This document shows, one piece after another, positions 1-9,100 of a DNA stretch of 64,000 nucleotides (its first letter is position 1; each line of letters begins with the position of its first letter). The position numbers were made by a program, and so were the translations under genes. The notes beneath the pieces were generated by a model. The model ran no database searches. It was not told the DNA's origin and was given only the letters and a program-made list of their open reading frames with translations. Source of the stretch: Hylemonella gracilis (GTDB taxonomy: Bacteria > Pseudomonadota > Gammaproteobacteria > Burkholderiales > Burkholderiaceae_C); contig NZ_CP031395.1 of NCBI RefSeq assembly GCF_004328645.1, positions 3,187,501 to 3,251,500 of the forward strand, given 5' to 3'.

Positions 1-644
1 TTGCTGGTGCTGCCCGTGCTCTGCTGGGTCTGCTCACGATAGCCCGTGGGACTGGTCGGCGCGTGCGTGAAGTTGTCGGTCGTCGAGGGCGCCAGGGTGT
101 TGCTGACGAGGGTGGGGGCTTCGTCGTCCTCGCCGCCAACCGGGTCCACACCCGGCCCCCGTGGGCCCGTGCCTCCCGGGTAGGCGATGATGGTCGCGCC
201 ACCTCCGTCTTCCTCGTCCTCCGGCGGCTCATCGGATGGTGGCCCGCCCGGGCTCGTCGGACGCGGATACGCCACGACCGTCGCAGCCCCGTCATCCTCG
301 TCCTCGGGAGGATGGCTGGGCGGCGCGGGCACGGACGCGCCGATGCCTGAAGCCTGCGGGTAGGCGACCACGGTGGCGGCGCCATCGGCCTCATCGTCGT
401 CGTCCTCGTCAACGGGGCCGTCCTCCGGCTCGTCGCCTGGCTGGGTCTCTGGCAGGTACTGGCGAATGCGCTCGACCGTGTCCGCGCTCAAGCGCCCGGC
501 GCTCAGGTATTCGTCCAGCGCCTCGTGCATCTGCTGCAGGGTGAAGGCCCGCCGCTGCACCAGGCCGGGCATGACACCCAACAGTTCCGGCAACGCCAGT
601 TCCGTGCGGGCAAGATCGTCGAGCAATCGGTGGGGATCAACCAT
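1..644 (-). CDS. Acidic threonine-repeat protein, N-terminal part (possible Ser/Thr kinase-linked signalling protein)
   Basis: The frame is open from an ATG at 644 down to the left edge, so only the first 214 residues are visible. Residues 1-65 look helical and soluble, with no signal peptide. From residue 68 the chain is acidic and proline-rich and repeats a block of Asp/Glu followed by A-T-[VI]-[VI]-A-Y-P, with the threonines at 91, 122 and 151; a related block (DDEAPTLV) has Thr178. No catalytic domain is seen in the visible part. The gene starts 31 bases after the PP2C phosphatase and probably shares its transcript. Phosphatase, FHA-cyclase and kinase genes often sit together, so a kinase domain may lie beyond the edge; that is inference only. 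The acidic-Thr blocks resemble phosphothreonine sites read by FHA domains. Confidence 0.6.
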   Translation of the reverse strand, partial: MVDPHRLLDDLARTELALPELLGVMPGLVQRRAFTLQQMHEALDEYLSAGRLSADTVERIRQYLPETQPGDEPEDGPVDEDDDDEADGAATVVAYPQASGIGASVPAPPSHPPEDEDDGAATVVAYPRPTSPGGPPSDEPPEDEEDGGGATIIAYPGGTGPRGPGVDPVGGEDDEAPTLVSNTLAPSTTDNFTHAPTSPTGYREQTQQSTGSTS

Positions 645-675
645 GGTGCGCTGCCTCGTGCTTGCCTGGCCGCCC

Positions 676-1494
676 TCAGGCGATCTCCACCACCAGAGTG
701 GTGACGTTGTCCTTGGCCCCGCGGCTCAAGGTCAGGTCGATCAGCTTCTGGCAGGCTTCCTGCGGGGTACCCTCGCCGAGCAAGCGACCGATTTCGGCGT
801 CGCTCAGATGACGGGTCAGCCCGTCACTGCAAAGCAGAAACCGTTCACCGGGGGCGAGCTCGCAGAGATCGGCCTCCAGAAAAAGTTCGTCCTGGCTGCC
901 CACCGCGCGGGTGATGATGTGGCGCTCCGGATGGGTTTTGGCCTCCTCCGGTGTGATCAGGCCCTGCTTCAGGTAGGTGGCGATCTGCGAATGATCGCTG
1001 GACACCTGTTCCAGGGCGCAGCCCCGGCGCAGGCGGTAGACCCGGCTGTCGCCCGCCCACATGACCACGCCGACATGCCGGTCCTCCGCCGCCAGCAAGG
1101 CGATGGTGCTGCCGATGACCGGAGGCCGACCGGTCGCGGACGACGGCGCGTCCTGACTTTTCGCCTGCGCTTGACTGCGTTCAAGCAGGCTGCGGTTCAC
1201 CCGGTCCAGGATGTCCTCGATCTCGTTCAGGCGATCGGACAGGCTGCCGTTCAAGGGCGCCTGACGCAGGCTGTCCACGATCAATTGGCTTGCGACGTCG
1301 CCGGCTTCGTGCCCACCCATGCCATCGGCCACGACCCACAGGCCCTTCTGCGGCAGGTCGAGGTAGGAGTCCTCGTTCACCTGGCGCACATGCCCCTTGT
1401 GGCTCATGCCGCAGGAGATGGCGATCTCCGGTCCGGCCACACCGGACTTCTGGCCGGCTCCGTTGGGGGGAGCTTCTTTTTTCAACAACGACAT
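676..1494 (-). CDS. PP2C-family Ser/Thr protein phosphatase
   Basis: A metal-dependent (PPM/PP2C) phosphatase of 272 residues, predicted to remove phosphate from Ser/Thr residues of cytoplasmic proteins. The family motifs appear in order: VADGMGGHEAGDVAS near the N-terminus (metal-binding Asp), WAGDSRVYRL in the middle, then SDGLTRHLS and the C-terminal GAKDNVT with the last metal-binding Asp. The start is placed at the ATG at 1494 because AGGAGG lies 7 bases upstream; a TTG 21 bases further upstream gives a longer but less likely product. The stop of the cyclase gene (1512) lies just before this ribosome site, so the two are probably co-transcribed. The likely targets are proteins phosphorylated by a kinase encoded nearby, possibly off the left edge. 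Confidence 0.93.
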   Translation of the reverse strand: MSLLKKEAPPNGAGQKSGVAGPEIAISCGMSHKGHVRQVNEDSYLDLPQKGLWVVADGMGGHEAGDVASQLIVDSLRQAPLNGSLSDRLNEIEDILDRVNRSLLERSQAQAKSQDAPSSATGRPPVIGSTIALLAAEDRHVGVVMWAGDSRVYRLRRGCALEQVSSDHSQIATYLKQGLITPEEAKTHPERHIITRAVGSQDELFLEADLCELAPGERFLLCSDGLTRHLSDAEIGRLLGEGTPQEACQKLIDLTLSRGAKDNVTTLVVEIA

Positions 1495-1511
1495 GGTGGG
1501 GTTCCTCCTGA

Positions 1512-2414
1512 TCAACCTTGCAGGCTGTAGCGAATCAATTCCTGGGGGTTGTCGTCCATCGCACGCCCCAGACTGATCAAACCTTCGCCTGTCAACTGTA
1601 TTTCTTCCCTGCGCACCACCGCCTGAACACCTCCGCTCTGCACCCAGGTGCCGTTGGTACTCTGGTCGATCAGGAAAAACTTGTCGCGCCGCAACTCGAT
1701 CTTGATGTGCTGGCGCGAAGCCTGGGTCTCCGCCACCGCGATATCGCAGGTGGGACTGCGCCCGAGCACGGCCATTTCACGGGTGCTGTTGAGCACCAGG
1801 GCGATATCGCGGTACTCCAGGCGCAGTTGCACGGCCTGGCCGACATTGGCGGCGACCTTGCTGGGCAGGTCGACGGACATGGTGGTGACGTCGTCTTCCT
1901 TCCAGATGAACTCGACGATCTCCATCTCACCCTTGCCCTTGATGAAGGCGTGGTCCACGAAGCGGGTGCTGCTCTGCAGCATGGAGGGCAGCAGTTTCGC
2001 GGTCTCCGCCGTGGTGATGATCTGGCGGGCCTTGGCCTGCGCCGCCATGCGCGCGGCCACGTTGACCGCGTCGCCGTGCACGTCGCCGTCCTCCTGAATG
2101 CAGGGGCCGTAGTGATACCCGACCCGGATGTTCACCGGCACCTCGGTCGCGCCGCCCTCGTTGGCTTCGTCCAGACTCTCCTGCATGTCGCACGCGGCCT
2201 TGGTGGCGATCTCGGCATCGTCGAAGGTACACATGATTTCGTCGCCGATGGTCTTGATCACCGTGCCCTTGTAACGGGCGACCACGTCACTCAAGAGCGT
2301 GAGGGTGGTGGCCACCACCTTGCGGGCACGTTCGTCGCCCAGGGCGTCATACAACTTGGTGCTTCCCGAAATGTCGGCGAACAGAATGGACAATTTGCTG
2401 GCTTTACTGGACAT
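1512..2414 (-). CDS. Adenylate/guanylate cyclase (class III) with C-terminal FHA domain
   Basis: A 300-residue cytoplasmic protein. Residues about 8-170 form a class III nucleotide cyclase domain: LFADISGSTKL holds the first metal-binding Asp, TIGDEIMCTFDD the second, and GDAVNVAARM the conserved Asn/Arg region. Residues about 205-300 form an FHA domain (VLGRSPTCDI, then SRQHIKI and STNGTWV), which binds phosphothreonine peptides. The fusion suggests that cNMP synthesis, or just partner recruitment, responds to Ser/Thr phosphorylation. The adjoining PP2C gene and the Thr-repeat protein fit that idea. The gene is separated by 108 bases from the exported protein upstream, so it may have its own promoter, though I see no clear one. 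The nucleotide specificity cannot be read from sequence. Confidence 0.9.
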   Translation of the reverse strand: MSSKASKLSILFADISGSTKLYDALGDERARKVVATTLTLLSDVVARYKGTVIKTIGDEIMCTFDDAEIATKAACDMQESLDEANEGGATEVPVNIRVGYHYGPCIQEDGDVHGDAVNVAARMAAQAKARQIITTAETAKLLPSMLQSSTRFVDHAFIKGKGEMEIVEFIWKEDDVTTMSVDLPSKVAANVGQAVQLRLEYRDIALVLNSTREMAVLGRSPTCDIAVAETQASRQHIKIELRRDKFFLIDQSTNGTWVQSGGVQAVVRREEIQLTGEGLISLGRAMDDNPQELIRYSLQG

Positions 2415-2522
2415 GTTGACTCGCCTTGTAATGACTGAACTGCGATCTTTCTTTTTTCACTTTAACGCTTGCTTCTCTCGTGATTCATGGGTCGTTCGGA
2501 GGGCATATCGTCGGCACGATGC

Positions 2523-3158
2523 CTACTCCAGCGGCAGAGGTTGCTCGGCATCCTCGAACCGCACCAGGGGCACCTTCTCATTCGGAAAGGGCACCGCGGG
2601 CGCGGCATTGAAATCATCAAACACGAACTGATCGGACCAGTTGCCCTCCAGCTTGGTCCGGTCAATTTCCGTCTCCACCTTCGACACCGAGGCCTGCAGT
2701 TTGTCCGCGCCATCCTGGAGCGCCCGCAGCGCCTGGCGCAGTGTCTCCTGTTTTTCCGGTGTTTCCTGCTCCAACCGATTCGTCGCCTTGCGCAGCCGTT
2801 CCTGCATGCCCACGATCTCCTGGTCATTGACACCCGAGACGCAGTGCGGCTCGTCTCCGCAGGCGGCCAGGGTCAGCACCAGGCCTGTCTGCACGTCCTG
2901 AAGCTCCTTGAGTTCCACCGTCAAGTCGACCGCCGCGTCGGCGGCCTTTTCCGTCGATTTTTCCGCCGGCTTTTCTGCTTTGACAGTCTCGCTCCCGGCT
3001 TCACCACGCGCCGGCACGCTGCGCGTTGCCTGGACCGCGGTCGTCGGTTTGCTTTGGGCCGACGCCATCGAAACCACGCAACAGAAGGAGATCACCAAAC
3101 CCGGTGGCAGCGCCGCCAATGGCTTGATCCAGGTCCGATGATCCTGCGCCATCATCAT
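2523..3158 (-). CDS. Exported coiled-coil protein of unknown function, downstream of the adhesin
   Basis: A 211-residue protein with an N-terminal hydrophobic segment ending SMASAQ, a likely Sec signal peptide. A Lys/Glu/Ala-rich stretch (about 50-75) is followed by a long predicted helix with heptad character (about 75-175) and two cysteines in CGDEPHC that could form a periplasmic disulphide. I do not recognise a family. Its ATG overlaps the TGA of the giant adhesin gene (ATGA), so translation is probably coupled. An accessory role in adhesin export or anchoring is plausible: the adhesin itself ends in a coiled coil, and the two might interact. That link is inference. Confidence 0.75.
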   Translation of the reverse strand: MMMAQDHRTWIKPLAALPPGLVISFCCVVSMASAQSKPTTAVQATRSVPARGEAGSETVKAEKPAEKSTEKAADAAVDLTVELKELQDVQTGLVLTLAACGDEPHCVSGVNDQEIVGMQERLRKATNRLEQETPEKQETLRQALRALQDGADKLQASVSKVETEIDRTKLEGNWSDQFVFDDFNAAPAVPFPNEKVPLVRFEDAEQPLPLE

Positions 3159-6100
3159 TCGACCTCGTTCTTCCCTTGCAGCATGCGTTCGATGCGGGCC
3201 TCGGCACGGGTGGCCGATTTCAAGGTGCTGTCGATGATCTCGCTCAGGCGCTGGTCGTTCAGATCCAGGCCGGTGCGTTCGGCGAACAGTTTGCGCCGCT
3301 CTTGATTGAACCGCAAGTTCTCCAGGAAACGCACGCGGGTATAGATGGTTTCGACCACCTTCACCTCGCGCTCCATGGCTTGCATGTCGATCTCCGCCGC
3401 GCCCGTCTTGCCGAATTCATCCTCGAACTGGGCCTCGAAGCCGGTGAAATCGGCGAGATCCGTGCGGTAGGTCGTGTACTCCTTCTGACGGCTGCGGTAT
3501 TCGCCCAGCAAGGCCTCGACCTGCTTGCGCCGCTCGGGGTCCTTGGTCTGCAGCAACTCCGCCTCCAGTTGCTGGATGTTCAGCTGGATCTGACTCAGCG
3601 TCGTGCTGAGCTCTTCCAGCGTGACGTTGGGCGTGCAGCCCTCCACCTCCTCGCACTGGGCGAAGGCCAGGGCGACGCCCTCGCCCAAGCGACCGAAGAG
3701 CGTCAGGTCCTCCTCGAACAAGGCAAGGTCGATCACCTCGATGGCCCGCACGCCAAGCATGGCGGCGGCCGGGTTCGCGAAGCTGACCGAGACGCTGACC
3801 AGCTGCAGGTTCAGGCCGTTGACGAAGGCCTGCGTTTTGGTGCTCAGCGGAATACTGCGCGCGGTGGACAGACTGTTGGGCTGGGAGGTTTGCTCCTGTC
3901 CGGCCGCCACGGCCAACTCGAAGTCGCCACCATTGAACTTGAGGGTCAAGGCACTGGCATTCTGAATGCCCCGCGCCGCGATGACCTGGCCGCTATCGGC
4001 ATTGATAGTGGTGGCCGCCGACACGATCAGATCGCCAGTGCCGCCCAGCCCCGCGCAGCCATTGCAAGTGCTGCCCCCCGCGATCAGACTGGTGCTGCCG
4101 CCGCTCGTGATCGCCGCGCCGGTGAGCTCGATGTCCGAGCCCAGCAGCACCAGATTGCCACCCGTGAGCAAGGCGTCCGCCACAGTCAACCGATCGGCAT
4201 TGATCACCACCGTGCTGCCCCCATCCAGGGGCAGGTTGGGCGGGGTGAGGGCGCCACCGATGATGAGATTGCCCGTGAAGCCCGCCAAGTTCGGCAGATA
4301 GAGATCGCTGCTGCTGATGCTGAAATTGCTCTTGCTGGTCTGCCCATCGCGCTGAGCAATCGTCAAGCTGCCGTTGCCCGTGACGTTGCCCTGGGTCAAA
4401 CGCGCACCCGACGTGAAATTCCAACGGTTGGTGCCCGCCAAACGCACGGTGCCGCTGTACTGACCGTTGGAGGTGAAAATGTTCTCGCCTCCGGTGCCGC
4501 TGTTGATCTGCGTGAACCCGGAGAAACTGGCCGCCGTGCCCACGGTGATCGTGCCGCTGCTGGCCCCGGTTAGGCTCCAGGTCGTGCCTGCGGAGGAGCT
4601 GCCCTGCAGCACATCCCCATTCCCCACCAAGGTTTCGACGTTGCTGAAATCCTGGCCCCACACTACGGTGCGGGGATGGCTGGCGCCAGAGAGATCAAAG
4701 GTATCCGAGCCGCTGCCGCCATCGAAACTTCCCACCGTGCCTGAACCCAATAGACGCAGGATGTCGTTGCCGGCCAGCCCTTGGATGCTGCCTGCGTGGT
4801 TCCCGGTCACATTGAAGGTGTCTGCGTCATCGCTCCCGACCAGCGTGGAAAAGCCGCTGAAGCCGGCAACATTCGAGCTGGTGCCAATGTCCGCATGCGT
4901 CAGACTGCCGCTGCCGTTGCCGGTCACCGACCAAGTTCCTGACCCCGAGGTATAGCCTTGCAGCGTGTCTCGGCCACTGCCCGCCAGCACGACGCTGGTG
5001 CCAGACAGGTCCAGCCCGTTCAGGTCGAGGGTGACACCAGCACTGTTGTTCGCTTGGTTGACACGCAAAGTCAACACGCCGGATCCACCCGTTCCAGCCT
5101 GCAACGTCACGCCATCGGCATCGTGCGTCAGGTTGTTCTGCAGCGTCAGCGTCATATCCTGCGCCGCCGACACCGTGTCCTCGGCATACAGGTCAGCAGC
5201 CGCCAGCGTGAGGCCGGCATCCGCAGTCACCGTGTCCAGCAGGGTCAAGCTGCCACCGGCTTGGAGGGTGTGGGTCCCCTGCACGGTGACTGCACCGGAA
5301 TAGCTCTGATTGCCGGTCGTGATGACGTCGCCCGCCATCGTGCTGGTGCCGGCCACGTTCAAGCTGCCCAGGCCCGTCGCGTTGCCGGTCAGCTTCCAGT
5401 TGCCCGTGGCAATGTTCAGGCCCCGTCCAGCACCCGTGAGCCCGGCCCGCATGTCGACCAGCTGCCCGCTGCCCGCCCGCAGCTCGCGCGTCCCCGCGCC
5501 CGCCAAGGTCACCGTGCCGAAATACGTCTGGGCCCCCGTGGTGGTCACATCACCCGCCAGCGTGCTCGTGCCGGCCACGTTCAGGCTGCTCAGCCCGGTG
5601 GCATTGCCGGCGAGCTTCCAGTTGGCCGTCGCGATGTTCAAGCCCAGCCCGCCGCCTAAGAGCCCGCCCTGCATGTCGATCAATTGGCCGCTGCCCGCCG
5701 TCAGCGTGCGCGTGCCTGTCGCCAGCGACACCGCACCAGTGTAGGTCTGCGCGCCTGTCGTCGTCACGTCGGCACCCAGCGTGCTCGTGCCGGTCACGCT
5801 CAGGCTGCTCAAGCCCGTCGCCGCAGCCTGCAGGTTCCAGTTGCCGTTGATCACCAGCCCTTGCCCCAGGCCGTCGAGCGTGCCATTGAAGTTGATGGCT
5901 TGCAGCACGTTGCCGGCATTGCGTGCCGTCAATGTCGTCGCGCCGTCCAGGGTCACGGCACCGTTGTAGGTCTGGGTGCCCGTGCTGTGGATGTGGCCTT
6001 CCAGCTCAATGGCATTGAAGGTGACGTTGCCCACCAGCAGGCTGCCATTCGCGGCATTCAGCCCGCCAGCAAAGGTCATGCCCCCGCCATTGGTGCTGGT

Positions 6101-9100
6101 CAAGGTCGTGGTGCTGGAGAGGTTGATGCTGCCTGCGTTGATGCTGAGGGCCTGGCCGCCATTGTTGATCTGGCCATTCACGTTGAAGTTGGCCAGACGG
6201 GCAAGCCCGCCTACCGCCTGGCTGAACACCGTATTGCCATCGCCCGTGGTCACGATGCTCAGGCTCTCCGTGTTCGCCGCGGCGGCATTCAGCGCGGAGT
6301 TGAAACTGACGACGCCGCCGTTGTTGATCGTGAACAGGCGGGTCACGCCAGCGCCACCGCCCACCTCGATGCCTTGGCCAGCCGTCAAGTCCAGGGCATG
6401 GGCCGTGGTGACGTCGCCCATCAGGTTGATCTTGCCGCTGGTGTTCAGCGCCAGGTCGTAGGCCAGCGAAATGGAATAGAGGCTGATATCGCCACTGTGG
6501 CTGGTCTGCCCCAGCTGGAGCGTGGCCGCCGAGAAGGTGAAGGTGTTGCCCAGGTTATAGACCGCGCCCGTTAAACCGCAATTGGGAAGGACGCTGCTGC
6601 AAACGCTCAGAGCCGTGCTGGCATTCTGCGGCGCCAAGGTGATGGTGCCATTGCCCGCCTGGATATCGAGGTTGGTGATGGTCAGGTTGTCAGTGATCAA
6701 CGCCACGTCACCACCGGTTCCGCCATTGCCGTCCGACGTATCCAGCGTGATCTGCGAGCTGCCCGCCCCACGGTCGATTTCATTGGCATTCAAGTGGATC
6801 GAACCGGCTTTCAGTTGCAGGCCGTCGCTCAGGGTCAAGGTTCCGCTGGCCTGAGTCACCTCGAAATCGCCCGTCAGGGTGACGCTGCCATCCAACGTCA
6901 CGTTCTCGGCTTGAGCGATGGTCAAGCTGGAAGTCGTCGCCTCGGTCAACGTGCCGTTGAAATTGATGTCACCGCCATTCAAAGCGGTCAGCGTGAAATC
7001 GCCATTCAACAGAACGTTGGACTTGAAGGTCTGATCGCCCTGGGTCGTGATGGAGCCCCCTGGTTGCAGGCGGGTAATTCCCGAACCATTGCCGCTGGCA
7101 CCACCCGGATCGAGTATCAGTGAGCTGCCTGCTGTGCCCGTGAGGTTGCCTGCCACAACGATGTCGGCGTCATTGCGCACCCACAGGCCATAGTTGAAGG
7201 TAATTCCTTCCAGCGTGATGACGGCATGATGATCGACCGCGCCAAAACCGATGGTTCCCGCAGTGATGGCCAAGCTGCCCAGGTCGTAGGTGGTGTCATA
7301 AGTGCCGCCACACGAGCCCGCCACATTGCTGTTGCAAATGTGCACCGTGCGGGTCTTGGTGAAGGGCGCCAGAGTGACTGTCCCCGTGCCCGCATTGAAA
7401 CTGGTGCTGCCAGCAATCGACAGCAACTCGTCCACCTGGAGGGTGATGTCACCATTTCCGGTGGTATTCAAGGCAACACCGTCCAAAACCAAACGATTGA
7501 CCTTGAGATCAATGCTGCCCACCGTCAAGGCACCGTCCAGGGTCGTGGTACCGGTGCCTTCCGTTTGCTTGAATTCCCCGGCCAGCGTGATCTGCGACGA
7601 GAACGTGGCGTCGTGGGCCTGGGTAATTCGCAGGTACTCCAGTTGGGTTCCGTTGCCAATGTCTCCCGCAACGGCGATGTCACCGGCCCCAGCATTGAGT
7701 GTCAGCCCCTCTTGCCCCGACGCGGTGCCATCCACCGTGGAATTGAAGTTGATGTTGCCGTTGCCTGAACTAGTGTTCAGCGTGACATCCGTCGTCAGCC
7801 TCACCGCCTGCGCGAAGGTCAGGTTGCTGCCAGTCGAGAAGTTCCCCCCCAAGGAAATCACACCTGTTTGACCGGTACGACCGATTTGCAGGGTATCCGC
7901 AATGATCCGGTTGGATGGCGGCAAATTGCTCAGCACGATACCGGCACCTGCTGAGGACGCCGACAAGATGACCGTTCCATTCACGGCACTGATGTTGCCA
8001 GTCGCGCTGATCTGCGTATCGGCACGCAGGTCCACGTTGCCAGTGCTGGCGGTGATGCCACCACTGCCCACATCCAGACTGCCGGTGCCACCGTCGATTG
8101 TGACGCTGGTGCCGTTGGCGGTCACGGCACCGCCGAAACTGTTGCCAGCGTTGTCCAGCGTGATCGCGTTCGCACCCGCGGTCAGCGTCGTCGTGCCTGT
8201 GACGCTCACGCTGCCCGTGTCGCTCACCGCACCTGCGCTCGTCACACCCAGGTTGCCACCCACGCTCGTGACCCCGAAGCTCGTCGTGCCCGTACCCGTC
8301 GTCGTGGTCGTCAGGTTGTTGCCGAACGTCCCGCTCACCGCCAGGTTGCCCCCAGCCGTCAGGTTCGCCGCACCCGTCGTCGACGTCGACACCACCGTCA
8401 ACGCGTTCGTATCGTTCAGCGTCACCGCCCCAGCACTGGTGAGCGTCACCGTCCCGCCGAAGTCGTTCGCGTTGTCCAGCGTGACCGCGTTCGTGCCCGC
8501 CGCCAGCGTCGTCGTGCCTGTGACGCTCACGCTGCCCGTGTCGCTCACCGCACCTGCGCTCGTCACTCCCAGGTTGCCACCCACGCTCGTGACCCCGAAG
8601 CTCGTCGTCCCCGTGCCCGTCGTCGTGGTCGTCAGGTTGTTGCCGAACGTCCCGCTCACCGCCAGGTTGCCCCCAGCCGTCAGGTTCGCCGCACCCGTCG
8701 TCGACGTCGACACCACCGTCAGCGCGTTCGTATCGTTCAGCGTCACCGCCCCAGCGCTGGTGATCGTCACCGTCCCGCCGAAGTCGTTCGCGCTACCCAG
8801 CGTGACCGACCCCGAACCCGCGTTGAATGTGCTCGTGTTCGTGCCCGTGATCGTCAGTGCACCCGTTTGCGTCATCGCGCCACCATTGCTGGTCGCGCTC
8901 AGCGCACCTCCCACCGTGCCGCTTCCCAGGTTCAGCGCACCCGTGCTCACCACCGTCAGCGCACCCGTGTTGAGAACCCCCAGCGTCAGCGCGTTCGTGT
9001 CCGTGATCTGCGTGATCCCACCCGTCAGACCCACCGCACCCACAAAGTTGTTGCTGCTGTTGGTCAGCGTGATCGCCGCGCTACCCGCGTTGATCGCGCT

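Noticed and set aside
1..644. Naming the left-edge gene a Ser/Thr kinase
   Set aside because: The visible 214 residues contain no kinase motif. The idea rests on neighbours only.
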